From contig CACEKE010000007.1 in NCBI GenBank assembly GCA_902560075.1, forward strand, positions 1 to 64,000: a DNA stretch of 64,000 bases, read 5' to 3'. The DNA comes from an uncultured Pelagibacteraceae bacterium. GTDB taxonomy: Bacteria > Pseudomonadota > Alphaproteobacteria > Pelagibacterales > Pelagibacteraceae. The position numbers and the translations under genes were made by a program. Under the pieces are notes generated by a model. The model searched no databases. It saw only the letters and a program-made list of their open reading frames with translations, and had not been told where the DNA came from. Below are positions 1-8,536 of the stretch, piece by piece (position 1 is the first letter of the stretch; every line of letters begins with the position of its first letter).

Positions 1-405
1 GGCATTGAATTGAAAAAATATGGATTTAATTATTTTGATGGTGCAGACATTTCTAAAGAATTACTAAATCAGGCTCCGGATAATTTATATAACAAACTTG
101 AGCAAATTGATTTAAATAAAAAAATTGATAAAGAAGACAATTTTTACGATGTTGTAATGTGTGTTGGTACATTTACATTTGCCCATGTAAAAGCTCACGC
201 TTTAGATGAATTTGTGCGTATTACCAAAAAAAATGGATTTATTTGTTTTACTATAAATGAGGCTATATATATTGATTATGGATTTAAAAGTAAGATTGAA
301 AGTTTAGTTGATAACAGCAAAATCAAAGAAATTGAATTTTTTAAATCAAATTATTTAGCAAGCAAAGATGTTAATGCTTGGTTAGGATTATACAAAGTTT
401 TATGA
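1..405 (+). CDS. class I SAM-dependent methyltransferase, 5'-truncated by window edge
   Basis: The reading frame is open from base 1, so the TTG that begins the ORF-track entry is probably internal and the true start lies upstream of the window. The visible 130 or so residues look like the second half of a Rossmann methyltransferase. There is a ligand-edge motif (DGADISKELLNQA), an acidic loop before a strand with VVMCVGTFTFAHV, and a later segment (ITKKNGFICFTINE) typical of type 11/12 methyltransferases. The glycine-rich SAM motif is missing because it lies outside the window. The substrate cannot be told. The stop overlaps the start of the next gene (ATGA), suggesting co-translation. Confidence 0.65.
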   Translation, partial: GIELKKYGFNYFDGADISKELLNQAPDNLYNKLEQIDLNKKIDKEDNFYDVVMCVGTFTFAHVKAHALDEFVRITKKNGFICFTINEAIYIDYGFKSKIESLVDNSKIKEIEFFKSNYLASKDVNAWLGLYKVL

Positions 406-812
406 AAATAATATTAATAATGGGACTTCCTGGAGCTGGTAAAACTACTCTAGCTGATGAATTGGCTCCGTTGATTAATGCAAAAAGATTAAATGCGGAT
501 GAAGTTAGAAAAGCTGCTAATGATTGGGATTTTTCTGCAGAGGGAAGGAAAAGACAAGCAAAAAGAATGGCTGAATTTGCACTTAAACTTAAAAATGAAG
601 GTAATAATGTTATTGCTGATTTTATAGCCCCAACCCCTGCTGCAAGAGAATTATTTCCTGCAGATTATATAGTTTGGGTTGACACTATTAAAGCAGGTAG
701 ATTTGATGATACCAATAAAATGTTTGTTAAACCTAAAAAATATAATTTTCATGTAACTTCACAAAATGCTAAAATTTGGGCATCAAAAATATTAGACGAT
801 TTAAAAAAATAA
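402..812 (+). CDS. small P-loop kinase, adenylylsulfate-kinase-like
   Basis: I choose the ATG at 402, which overlaps the upstream stop in ATGA, over the track's TTG at 378. It puts the Walker A motif GLPGAGKTTLA at about residues 7-17, as expected for this fold. The family resembles adenylylsulfate (APS) kinase CysC: a conserved RLNADEVR segment follows the P-loop, then ADFIAPTPAARELF and a late segment with a tyrosine-valine-tryptophan strand. At about 136 residues it is shorter than usual CysC (about 170-200). It could therefore phosphorylate another small nucleotide or sugar-type substrate. There is no sulfate-activation gene next to it; aprBA sits 60 kb away. Confidence 0.6.
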   Translation: MKIILIMGLPGAGKTTLADELAPLINAKRLNADEVRKAANDWDFSAEGRKRQAKRMAEFALKLKNEGNNVIADFIAPTPAARELFPADYIVWVDTIKAGRFDDTNKMFVKPKKYNFHVTSQNAKIWASKILDDLKK

Positions 813-844
813 ATTGCTTTTTTATTTGAATGATTCTTTAATTA

Positions 845-3313
845 ATGTGTATGAGGTTTTCATCATTTTTTTTTGTTTTTATAATAATTAATTTCAAAGT
901 TATTGCAGGTATAACGGATTTAAATGATCCCATGAATGTTCATACTGGAAATGCTTCATTAACAATAAATCAAACTCCTGCTGGTTTGGTATTTAACAAT
1001 GATGGAACTAAAATGTTTACAACAGGTTCTGCTTCTACCGATGACGAAATTAACGAATGGGATTTAACAACAGCATTTGATGTTTCAACTGCAAGCCATG
1101 TTGATAGACTTTCAGTTGTAACTGGCGATCTTGAATGGGATAGCGAACCATTTGGATTAACTTTTAATGACGATGGAACTAAATTATTTCTTATGGGTGC
1201 GAAAGATGATGATCTTCATGAAATAACTCTTGGCACTGCATACGATCTATCAACTTATGATGATACAACAGTAGTTGTTTGGGATATTAGCAGTTTGGAT
1301 GTAAGAGCTTGTGGAATAACTTTCAATAATGATGGAACCAAACTATTTATTTCAGGATTTACAGACAGTACAATTATAGAAGTTCCATTAAGTACACCTT
1401 ATAGTATTGCAGAATCATCTAGAGGTACTCCAGAAGAATATAGCGTGTTCGCTAATGATCGGCTTCCACGAGATGTTGATTTTAATAGTGATGGGACGAA
1501 AATGTATATTATTAGTGGTCATGGTAAAGATTTAAGCGAATATACATTAAACACTGCTTTTGATTTAAGTGAAGGATTCACACACAAAGGAAGTTACGAT
1601 GTATCTTCAGAAGATAATGAACCATTTGCAATTGAATTTAGTAATGATGGTACAAAAATGTTTATGTTAGGCTATGGAACCAGCGATAGTGTTCATGAAT
1701 ATTCATTATCAACTGCTTTTGAAATAAATAATACAGCTCCAACACTTTCCTCTTCTTCACCATCAGACGGAGCATCAAGCGTTGGTGTAAACGATAATAT
1801 TGTTTTAACTTTTTCTGAAGTTGTAGACGCAGAAAGCGGTAATATTTTAATTAAAAAATCATCAGATGACTCAACAGTTGAAACAATCAGTGTTACAGGT
1901 ACAAAAGTTTCTGGATCAGGTTCTACAGAAATTACAATTAATCCCGGTAACACTTTAGACGGCGAAACAGGTTACTATGTAACAATTGCCTCGACAGCTT
2001 TTGATGATGTAGATAGCGCAGATTATCCAGGAATATCTAGTTCAACTGCGCTTAACTTTACGACAGAAACAATTGCCACAGAAGCCCCTGATCCTTTTGA
2101 AGATAAAACAGTTGTTGCATTAGTTGAAGCTCAAACAAAGATGCCAAAAAGAATTATACAAAATGTATCAATACCAATATTTAATCGATTACAGTGGTTG
2201 AGAAACTATAACGAAGATAGAGAATTATTTAGTCAGGGAATTAAATTTAAATTTTCCAATCCTAAAATTGCTTCAATTGCAAAAGTAGTTCCAGTAGCTC
2301 TTACCGATGATGAAGATGTCGAAGAAGAAGAAATTAATACAACCTGGTCTTTTTGGAGCGAAGGAAGTGTTAGCATAGGTAGGGTTGGAGATACGAATGC
2401 TTCACATTCAAAGGATATAAATACTAAAGGTATTACTATTGGGGTAGATAACAAAGTAAGCGATAGATATCTTTACGGATATACAATTAGATATACTAAA
2501 GACGACGTTGAGGTCGGAACTCCTGGAACCTCATTAGATACTGATGGTTACAGCCTTTCCACCTATGCAAGCCTAATGACGGGTGAAAATAAATTTATTG
2601 ACGGTATTTTTGGTTTTAGCAAACTTGATTTAAAAAATGTTAGAAAAAGTGGCAGTAATACCTTGAATGGAGACAGAGATGGAGCACAATTATATGGATC
2701 TATAAATTACTCTACTGTTTTAAATAGAAATAATTTAAATATTTCGCCAAATATCAGATTTGATTTTAGCCATACACGTCTAGAAGAATATTCAGAGACT
2801 GGAACCGACGCATTAGATTATGATGATCAAACAATTAAAAACGGTGCTTTATATTCCGGTATTAACTTAAACAATATATTTAAATTAAATAATATAAATT
2901 TTATACCTTCTACTGGTATTGAATTAGGATTAGATATTAGTCCTTCTTCAGATGTTTCTATAAAATATGTTTCTGATCCCAATACGACTTATACGAGATC
3001 AATTGATCAGCAAGAACCAAAAAGTGGTAAAGTAAAATTAGGCTTAGATGTAATTACTCAAACTGGATTTTCATTGACCACTTTATATGAAAGAAATCAA
3101 AGCGAGAACAGTCACAGTGATACATTTTACTTAGGAACAGCTTATATAAAATTAAGGGAAGTTCAGTATGCACTTTCTATTCAAGATAATGTTGCGTCTG
3201 CTAATTATGGTAAAAAATTAAATGGTTTCGATATTTTATTTGAAACAGATTATGATTTACTTAGTGAATATCCCGAGTATGAAGCTAACTTAAAAATTTC
3301 TAGTACATTTTAA
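845..3313 (+). CDS. autotransporter-like surface protein with propeller-type repeats and Big_5 domain
   Basis: The N-terminus is a hydrophobic export signal (start at 845, or at the second Met, 851). Residues about 40-290 hold five copies of a ~53-residue unit built on 'FNNDGTKMF..G ... LSTAFDLS', a beta-propeller-like repeat. Residues about 294-405 look like an Ig-like Big_5/SbsA domain (APTLSSSSPSDGASSVGV, VLTFSEVV). After a linker, the last ~320 residues show alternating aromatic/hydrophobic beta-strands ending in a terminal Phe (KISSTF), typical of an autotransporter outer-membrane barrel. It is likely displayed on or released from the cell surface. The ligand is unknown. Base composition looks somewhat less AT-rich than its neighbours. 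Confidence 0.7.
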   Translation: MCMRFSSFFFVFIIINFKVIAGITDLNDPMNVHTGNASLTINQTPAGLVFNNDGTKMFTTGSASTDDEINEWDLTTAFDVSTASHVDRLSVVTGDLEWDSEPFGLTFNDDGTKLFLMGAKDDDLHEITLGTAYDLSTYDDTTVVVWDISSLDVRACGITFNNDGTKLFISGFTDSTIIEVPLSTPYSIAESSRGTPEEYSVFANDRLPRDVDFNSDGTKMYIISGHGKDLSEYTLNTAFDLSEGFTHKGSYDVSSEDNEPFAIEFSNDGTKMFMLGYGTSDSVHEYSLSTAFEINNTAPTLSSSSPSDGASSVGVNDNIVLTFSEVVDAESGNILIKKSSDDSTVETISVTGTKVSGSGSTEITINPGNTLDGETGYYVTIASTAFDDVDSADYPGISSSTALNFTTETIATEAPDPFEDKTVVALVEAQTKMPKRIIQNVSIPIFNRLQWLRNYNEDRELFSQGIKFKFSNPKIASIAKVVPVALTDDEDVEEEEINTTWSFWSEGSVSIGRVGDTNASHSKDINTKGITIGVDNKVSDRYLYGYTIRYTKDDVEVGTPGTSLDTDGYSLSTYASLMTGENKFIDGIFGFSKLDLKNVRKSGSNTLNGDRDGAQLYGSINYSTVLNRNNLNISPNIRFDFSHTRLEEYSETGTDALDYDDQTIKNGALYSGINLNNIFKLNNINFIPSTGIELGLDISPSSDVSIKYVSDPNTTYTRSIDQQEPKSGKVKLGLDVITQTGFSLTTLYERNQSENSHSDTFYLGTAYIKLREVQYALSIQDNVASANYGKKLNGFDILFETDYDLLSEYPEYEANLKISSTF
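976..1673 (+). repeat. five protein-coding repeats (~53 codons each) in the autotransporter passenger
   Basis: Units begin near 976, 1147, 1306, 1465 and 1621, spaced 156-171 bp. Each encodes (V/I/L)xFNxDGTKMF followed after about 25 residues by LxTAFDLS. DNA copies differ at many synonymous sites, so the repeats are old and diverged rather than a recent tandem expansion. Five units are fewer than a closed 6-8 blade propeller normally needs. Confidence 0.7.
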
Positions 3314-3369
3314 ATTAAATACTTTAAATTTCTATATTAAAGAATAAACTATAAATATCAGGAGTATAA

Positions 3370-3744
3370 ATGATTTACCAGTGGGATAATAAAAAACCAA
3401 CCGCACAAATGCTTGGAAGATGGCAACCATTTCATGATGGTCATTATGCTTTATTTGAGGAGATAGTCAAAAAAACTGGTCAAGTATGTATTCAAATAAG
3501 AGATGTCCAAGGAGTTGATGATAATCCATTTGATTTTGACACTGTTAAGAAGAATATTGAAGATAGATTAAATCCTAAATATGAGGGGAGATTTAAGATA
3601 ATGCTTGTGCCTAACATTACAAATATTTCTTATGGTAGAGGAGTTGGATATAAAATAGAGGAGGTAGTTCTTTCTGAGGAAATTCAAAAAATATCAGCAA
3701 CAAAAATAAGAGCTAAAATGCGTGAAGAGGGAGAATTGGAGTAA
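3370..3744 (+). CDS. small cytidylyltransferase-fold nucleotidyltransferase
   Basis: A clear ribosome binding site (AGGAG) precedes the ATG by about 6 bases. The protein is 124 residues. It has the nucleotidyltransferase HxGH signature as FHDGHYAL near residues 20-27, preceded by MLGRWQPFH, and ends with ISATKIRAKM. That ending matches the ISxTxxR element binding the triphosphate in NMN/pantetheine-phosphate adenylyltransferases. The family transfers AMP or CMP to a phosphorylated substrate. The exact substrate is not evident, and the protein is shorter than NadM (about 170). It lies 2 bases upstream of the crotonase gene. Confidence 0.6.
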   Translation: MIYQWDNKKPTAQMLGRWQPFHDGHYALFEEIVKKTGQVCIQIRDVQGVDDNPFDFDTVKKNIEDRLNPKYEGRFKIMLVPNITNISYGRGVGYKIEEVVLSEEIQKISATKIRAKMREEGELE

Positions 3745-3746
3745 AT

Positions 3747-4520
3747 ATGAATGTTATTTCAAAAGATCTTAGCTTTGGCATAAAATCCATAACACTAAAT
3801 GACCCTAAAACATATAACTCATTATCATTTAAAACATTAAATGAATTATCAAAACTCTTAAAAAAATTTGATGCTGATAGCAAAACAAGAGTAATAATTA
3901 TAAGTGGCAACGGAAAAGGTTTTAGTGCTGGACATAATTTAAAAGAAGTTAAAAGCCTAAAAACTAAATCTAAATATTTAAAATTATTTAATTTATGTTC
4001 TAAAGTAATGATACAAATTGTTGAGGGCAGGAAACCGGTAATAGCAAAAGTTCATGGTGCAGCTTTTGCTGCAGGCTGTCAATTAGCTGCAAGTTGTGAT
4101 CTAGCTTACAGTACTAATGATGCAATTTTTGCTACTCCTGGAGTAAATATAGGTCTTTTTTGTAGTACACCTATGGTAGCAGTAAGCAGAAAGATAAATC
4201 GAAAACAAATGATGAAGATGTTGTTAACCGGTGAGCCAATTAAAGCGAACTTTGCAAAACAAATTGGATTAATCAACGACCATTTCACAAAAAACAAATT
4301 AAACAAGGAGATATTAAATATTGCAAAAAAAATATCTTCCAAATCAAATTTAACAATAAAAATTGGTAAAAGAGCTTTTTACAAACAATTAGAGATGCCA
4401 TTAAATAAAGCTTATAAATACACAAGTGAAATGATGACACTAAATATGATGGCAATGGATGCAAAAGAGGGGATTTCAGCATTTTTAGAGAAAAGATCCC
4501 CAAAATGGAAACATAGATAA
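3747..4520 (+). CDS. enoyl-CoA hydratase/isomerase (crotonase) family protein, ECHDC3-like
   Basis: The crotonase fold is indicated by the oxyanion-hole segment FSAGHNLKEV (about residues 58-67) and HGAAFAAGCQLAASCDLAY (about 105-123). At 257 residues it has the normal length. The two usual catalytic glutamates appear replaced: GCQLA where hydratases have GCELA, and PGVNIGLFCSTP where hydratases have PEV.xGLxP. This pattern is like that of ECHDC3-type proteins, so simple enoyl-CoA hydration is doubtful. The gene shares one base of its stop with the next gene's start region, forming a likely operon with the CoA-binding protein. Confidence 0.75.
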   Translation: MNVISKDLSFGIKSITLNDPKTYNSLSFKTLNELSKLLKKFDADSKTRVIIISGNGKGFSAGHNLKEVKSLKTKSKYLKLFNLCSKVMIQIVEGRKPVIAKVHGAAFAAGCQLAASCDLAYSTNDAIFATPGVNIGLFCSTPMVAVSRKINRKQMMKMLLTGEPIKANFAKQIGLINDHFTKNKLNKEILNIAKKISSKSNLTIKIGKRAFYKQLEMPLNKAYKYTSEMMTLNMMAMDAKEGISAFLEKRSPKWKHR

Positions 4521-4987
4521 TGGATGATCAAGAAATAAAAATTATCTTAGAGAATGCTAAAACGATCGCAATGATTGGTATTAGCTCAGAAAAAAAAAAA
4601 GAGGATCCAAAGAAAATAAAAAGAAAGCCAGCAAATGTTGTGATGAAATATATGCAAGATTTTGGATATAAAGTAATACCAATTAATCCTAATGCTGAGG
4701 GAGAAATAATAAATGGAGAACAAGTAGTTTCAGGCTTGGATAAAGTTAAGGAGAAAATTGATATTGTTGATGTTTTTAGACCGTCTGCTGAAGCACCAGG
4801 TATTGCTGAGCAAGCAGCTAAGATAGGGACAAAAGTCTTATGGTTACAATATGGAATTCACCACGAAAGCGCAGAGGAAATAGCAAATAAACAAAATATA
4901 AAATACATTTCAAATAGGTGTATTAAGCAGGAGTATCAAAAAATATTCCAAAAATCAAATCCAGTCTTTCCAGCATTAAAAAATTAA
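4520..4987 (+). CDS. CoA-binding (YccU-type) protein
   Basis: The 155-residue protein has a Rossmann-like CoA_binding domain: TIAMIGISSEKKK at the N-terminus, YKVIPINPNAEGE at about 50-62, VDVFRPSAEAPGIAEQA, then VLWLQYGIHHESA and a C-terminal ISNRCIKQEYQK. These are the standard landmarks of the family, which binds CoA and lacks an assigned reaction. The overlap with the preceding crotonase gene supports a role in acyl-CoA handling. The opposite-strand neighbour begins 5 bases after its stop, so the two transcription units converge here. Confidence 0.8.
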   Translation: MDDQEIKIILENAKTIAMIGISSEKKKEDPKKIKRKPANVVMKYMQDFGYKVIPINPNAEGEIINGEQVVSGLDKVKEKIDIVDVFRPSAEAPGIAEQAAKIGTKVLWLQYGIHHESAEEIANKQNIKYISNRCIKQEYQKIFQKSNPVFPALKN

Positions 4988-4992
4988 AATAA

Positions 4993-5964
4993 TTATCTTT
5001 GATATTCTACAAATTTTTTTAATGATTTATTTAAAAACTTTTCATAAACCATTTCCTTTTTTTGGTTATAATTTTCATTAAGAAATGATTTTTTCATCTT
5101 AAAATCAAACGAGGGTTCAAAAAAAAATGGGATAGACATTCTTTTTTTCTTATTCCAAATAACTCTATGATTTGTTGCCTTATACTTTCCTTTGCTTAAA
5201 AATTCCATTGCTCTTCCTGTATTTACTACAAGAGCTCTATTATTAAATGGAACGTTATACCATTTTTTGTTCTTTCTATTTTGAACTTGTAGTCCACCAG
5301 TTTTGTCTTGATATAATACAGTAAATATACCGCTATCAACATGTGTCTCACAACCTAATGCAACGCCATCCTGTTTAGAAATTTCAACTGGTTTATTTTG
5401 CTTGGGGTAAAAATTAAATCTCAAAGTACTCAAAGTCTTATACCTTGAAAATACTTCACTTGAAATGCAAGGGTTCTTGCCATAAAGTTTTATTATTCCT
5501 TTAAATAATAGTTCGCTTAAATTAAATATATTATCAAAGTAATCAGATAAAATTTTAATTGATTTTTTTTTAAAACATTTATTCAAATCAATAAATTCTA
5601 TATATTTATTTTTAACCTTCTTTGAATAAGTTTTAGTAACTTTAAGATCTCCAATATCTAAACCTTCTTTTCCATTAACATCATTTGGGAAATAACCTCT
5701 ATACAAATTGTTATTTTTTCGGTTCCATTTTTTTGGCGCTAACATGAGTTTTTTTTCGCTTTTTAAGTTAAAAAATAAATTCCCAACTTTCGTAATTTTC
5801 TTAATATCACTCTGCCTAATATTATGACCAACTATTTGGAAAAAGCCTACTTTAGTACACGCGTGCTCTATTTTTTGCAAAATTTTTTTAGATTTTTTTT
5901 TTTCCAATCCGTACTTTAAGATAAAGGAAATATCGATTGTAGGAATATAATTTTTTTTTATCAT
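4993..5964 (-). CDS. 2-oxoglutarate/Fe(II) oxygenase, isopenicillin-N-synthase-like
   Basis: The N-terminus carries the DIOX_N pattern (IPTIDIS, GFFQIVGHNI). The catalytic domain has the iron ligands HVD (THVDSGIFTVLYQD, about residue 208) and a distal His in ATNHRVIW (about 267). The RMS motif (RxS) that binds the 2-oxoglutarate carboxylate follows. The length (323) matches the family. Such enzymes hydroxylate or cleave small molecules, and the substrate here is unknown. The start overlaps the stop of the upstream DMT transporter gene by 4 bases, so the oxygenase and exporter are probably co-translated. Confidence 0.8.
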   Translation of the reverse strand: MIKKNYIPTIDISFILKYGLEKKKSKKILQKIEHACTKVGFFQIVGHNIRQSDIKKITKVGNLFFNLKSEKKLMLAPKKWNRKNNNLYRGYFPNDVNGKEGLDIGDLKVTKTYSKKVKNKYIEFIDLNKCFKKKSIKILSDYFDNIFNLSELLFKGIIKLYGKNPCISSEVFSRYKTLSTLRFNFYPKQNKPVEISKQDGVALGCETHVDSGIFTVLYQDKTGGLQVQNRKNKKWYNVPFNNRALVVNTGRAMEFLSKGKYKATNHRVIWNKKKRMSIPFFFEPSFDFKMKKSFLNENYNQKKEMVYEKFLNKSLKKFVEYQR

Positions 5965-6923
5965 CTATTAACAGTTGGTGTGTCGGTTGCAATCATTTGA
6001 CCTTTTACTTTTTCTCTATAGTAAATATAAACACCGGCAGCTATAATAATTGCGGCACCAAAAAATGTTCTAGGTAGAGGAATTGTTTCAAATAAAATAT
6101 ATCCAGCAAGCATTGCCCAAATGATATATGAGTATTCAAACAAAGAAATGATAGAAGGTGATGCAATACTATAAGCTGAGAAAACGCATAAAAATGATAT
6201 AAAAGCAACTATACCCATTACAACAACATAAGGCCATGCCTCTAAAGGATTTGTAAACCACTCTCTGGTAATGAATTGGAAAGTTGGATCAGAGAAAGTA
6301 TTAAATTTTCCATCACCACTAACTAAAAAAATTATTATTCCTGCAGAAATAGCGAATACATACAACCAAGACATTTGAGTATAAATATCATCTTTGTCAG
6401 ATGTATATTTAGTTATAGTCATCGAAATAGCATAACAAATTGCGCAAGCTACTGGTGCCAATTTAAGAAAATTAAATTCCTCTAATGTTGGATTTAAAAC
6501 TATAATTACACCAATAAAACCTACAACGATCGCTGACCATCTTCTAATACCAATTTGCTCTTTTAGAAAGAATTTTGCAAACATAGACATAAAAAATGGG
6601 CAAGAGAAAAACAAAGCACTTGTCATTGCAAGTGTCATAAAGGTCAAAGAGATGTAAAAAAAACTAAAACCAAAAAAGAAACATACAACTCTTAAAAGTG
6701 TTAACAAAGGATAATGTGTTTTAAAAGAAACTTTACGCTTTGTTATTAACACTAAAGCTAAAAGTAGACTTGCTTGTATTATTGTTCTTATTAAGTACAG
6801 CTCAAATAATGCAATATCGTTATATATAAATTTTATTAAAGAATCTTGAATGGAAAAAAAAGCCATTCCAGTCATTATGTATAAAATACCTTTTGTATTT
6901 TGATCTTTAACCATTGGCGACAT
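5961..6923 (-). CDS. DMT superfamily (EamA) transporter
   Basis: The 320-residue protein has about ten hydrophobic spans arranged as two EamA repeats. Typical landmarks are FYISLTFMTLAMTSALFFSCPFF and RRWSAIVVGFIGVIIVLNP in the first half, and SLFEYSYIIWAMLAGYILFE in the second. It is an inner-membrane permease or exporter of small metabolites. Its close coupling with the 2OG oxygenase gene suggests they handle related compounds, but the substrate cannot be read from the sequence. It resembles the second DMT gene at 21592-22524, which has the same RWSAIIVGFIGV segment. Confidence 0.8.
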   Translation of the reverse strand: MSPMVKDQNTKGILYIMTGMAFFSIQDSLIKFIYNDIALFELYLIRTIIQASLLLALVLITKRKVSFKTHYPLLTLLRVVCFFFGFSFFYISLTFMTLAMTSALFFSCPFFMSMFAKFFLKEQIGIRRWSAIVVGFIGVIIVLNPTLEEFNFLKLAPVACAICYAISMTITKYTSDKDDIYTQMSWLYVFAISAGIIIFLVSGDGKFNTFSDPTFQFITREWFTNPLEAWPYVVVMGIVAFISFLCVFSAYSIASPSIISLFEYSYIIWAMLAGYILFETIPLPRTFFGAAIIIAAGVYIYYREKVKGQMIATDTPTVNR

Positions 6924-6949
6924 ATACCAAAGTTTTTTTGATCTTTATA

Positions 6950-8533
6950 TTAATTTAAAATGATGTCCGAAGCTTTTTCTGCCACCATGATTACTGGTGC
7001 ATTCAAATTTCCGCTAGTAATTTCAGGAAGGACTGATGCATCAGCAACTCTTATGCCTTTAAGTCCATGAATTTTCAGCTTCTGGTCTACAACCGCTGAT
7101 TTATCAATGCCCATTTTAAGTGTACATGAGGGATGATAAGCTGTCTCAGCTTTTGATCTTATATACTCGACAATAGTTTCATCAGATGTAGCATCCTCAC
7201 CAGGTCCTATTTCTTTTCCTGCATACTCCTTAAGAGAATTCTGTTTGAGTATATTTCTTGCAACTTTCACGCATTCAATTGTCTGCTTCATATCATCTTC
7301 ATGCTCTAAATAATTAAATTTAATAGTTGGAGCGTCGAAAATATCTGAACTTTTTAATTTTATATTTCCTCTACTTTTTGGATGATTTGGACTTGCATGT
7401 AATTGAAAACCGTGTCTATCAGGGTCAACTAAACCATGGTCAATTACAAATGCAGGAAAAAAATGAAATTGAATATTAGGATATTCCTGTTCTGGCGAGG
7501 ATTTACAAAAACCTCCTGCTTCTAAGAATGAATAAGAGCAAGGCCCATTTTTTGATAAGAACCATTGGATTCCAATTCTAACCATATTAATTTTATTAAC
7601 ATAAGAGTAAAGTGTTAAAGGTTTTTTACATTCTTGTTGTATATAAACCTCGAGGTGATCTTGAAGGTTAGCACCTACGCCCTCTAAATTATGAATAACA
7701 TCTATTCCATTTTCTCTTAAATGATCTCCTGGACCTATTCCAGATAGCATTAGTATTTGTGGAGAGTTAATTGCACCAGCGCTTAAAATAATTTCTTTAT
7801 TTGAGTAAATTTTTTCAACTTTTTTATTTTTGCTTAAAATTTCTACACCAATTGCTTTCTTTCCATCAAATAATATTCTTTTGACATATTTTTCAGTTAG
7901 AATTTTTAAATTATTTCTAGATTTAGCTGGTTTTAAATAATATTTAGAAACACTTGCTCTTTCACCTTTATGTATTGTTACGTCGTACATTCCAAAGCCT
8001 TCTTGATCTTTTCCGTTCATATCTGAATTTATTTTATATCCGGCTTCTCCAGCAGAATTTATAAATGCCTTGAAAAGAGGGTTTGAGTTTTTTGATTGGT
8101 TAACTGGTAAAATACCATCGCCACCTCTATATTCATTACCTCCTTCAGACCAAGTTTCAATTTTCTTAAAATAAGGTAAAACTTTTTCATAAGACCAGTC
8201 ATCTAGTCCCATTTTAGCCCATCTTGAGTAATCATTAGGATTTCCTCTAACATAAACCATCCCATTATGTGCGGAACAGCCACCAATCATTTTTCCTCGT
8301 GGACAAAAAATTTTTCTATTATTTAATTGAGGTTCAGGCTCAGAATAATATTTATAATTATACTTAGGATCATGCATTGCATAAAGTATTGCCAATGGCA
8401 TATTAACTTTCCAAATATCGCTATCTTTACCCGCTTCTATAAGAGCTACATTATTTTTTGAATTTTCACTTAGCCTGTTGGCTAATACACAACCAGCAGA
8501 TCCTCCACCGATTATTATATAATCAAAATTCAT
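6950..8533 (-). CDS. GMC-family FAD oxidoreductase (choline dehydrogenase-like)
   Basis: The N-terminal FAD motif is IIGGGSAGCVLANRLSE. GMC signature 1 lies around GKMIGGCSAHNGMVYVRG and signature 2 is AGAINSPQILMLSGIGP (about 250-266). The C-terminal active-site region has TAYHPSCTLKMG and NLNAPVIMVAEKASDII. At 527 residues it is close to BetA choline dehydrogenase, and the NP-N-AP-xIMxAEKA ending is typical of that branch. It would oxidise a primary alcohol, delivering electrons to the quinone pool. Choline is plausible given the betaine genes from 9 kb onward, but another alcohol cannot be excluded. It lies 3 bases from the TauD-type gene, in the same operon. Confidence 0.8.
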   Translation of the reverse strand: MNFDYIIIGGGSAGCVLANRLSENSKNNVALIEAGKDSDIWKVNMPLAILYAMHDPKYNYKYYSEPEPQLNNRKIFCPRGKMIGGCSAHNGMVYVRGNPNDYSRWAKMGLDDWSYEKVLPYFKKIETWSEGGNEYRGGDGILPVNQSKNSNPLFKAFINSAGEAGYKINSDMNGKDQEGFGMYDVTIHKGERASVSKYYLKPAKSRNNLKILTEKYVKRILFDGKKAIGVEILSKNKKVEKIYSNKEIILSAGAINSPQILMLSGIGPGDHLRENGIDVIHNLEGVGANLQDHLEVYIQQECKKPLTLYSYVNKINMVRIGIQWFLSKNGPCSYSFLEAGGFCKSSPEQEYPNIQFHFFPAFVIDHGLVDPDRHGFQLHASPNHPKSRGNIKLKSSDIFDAPTIKFNYLEHEDDMKQTIECVKVARNILKQNSLKEYAGKEIGPGEDATSDETIVEYIRSKAETAYHPSCTLKMGIDKSAVVDQKLKIHGLKGIRVADASVLPEITSGNLNAPVIMVAEKASDIILN

Positions 8534-8536
8534 AAT

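Noticed and set aside
3370-3744. NadM-type NMN adenylyltransferase
   Set aside because: The HxGH and ISATKIR motifs fit the superfamily, but the protein is too short and lacks neighbours that would show an NAD role.
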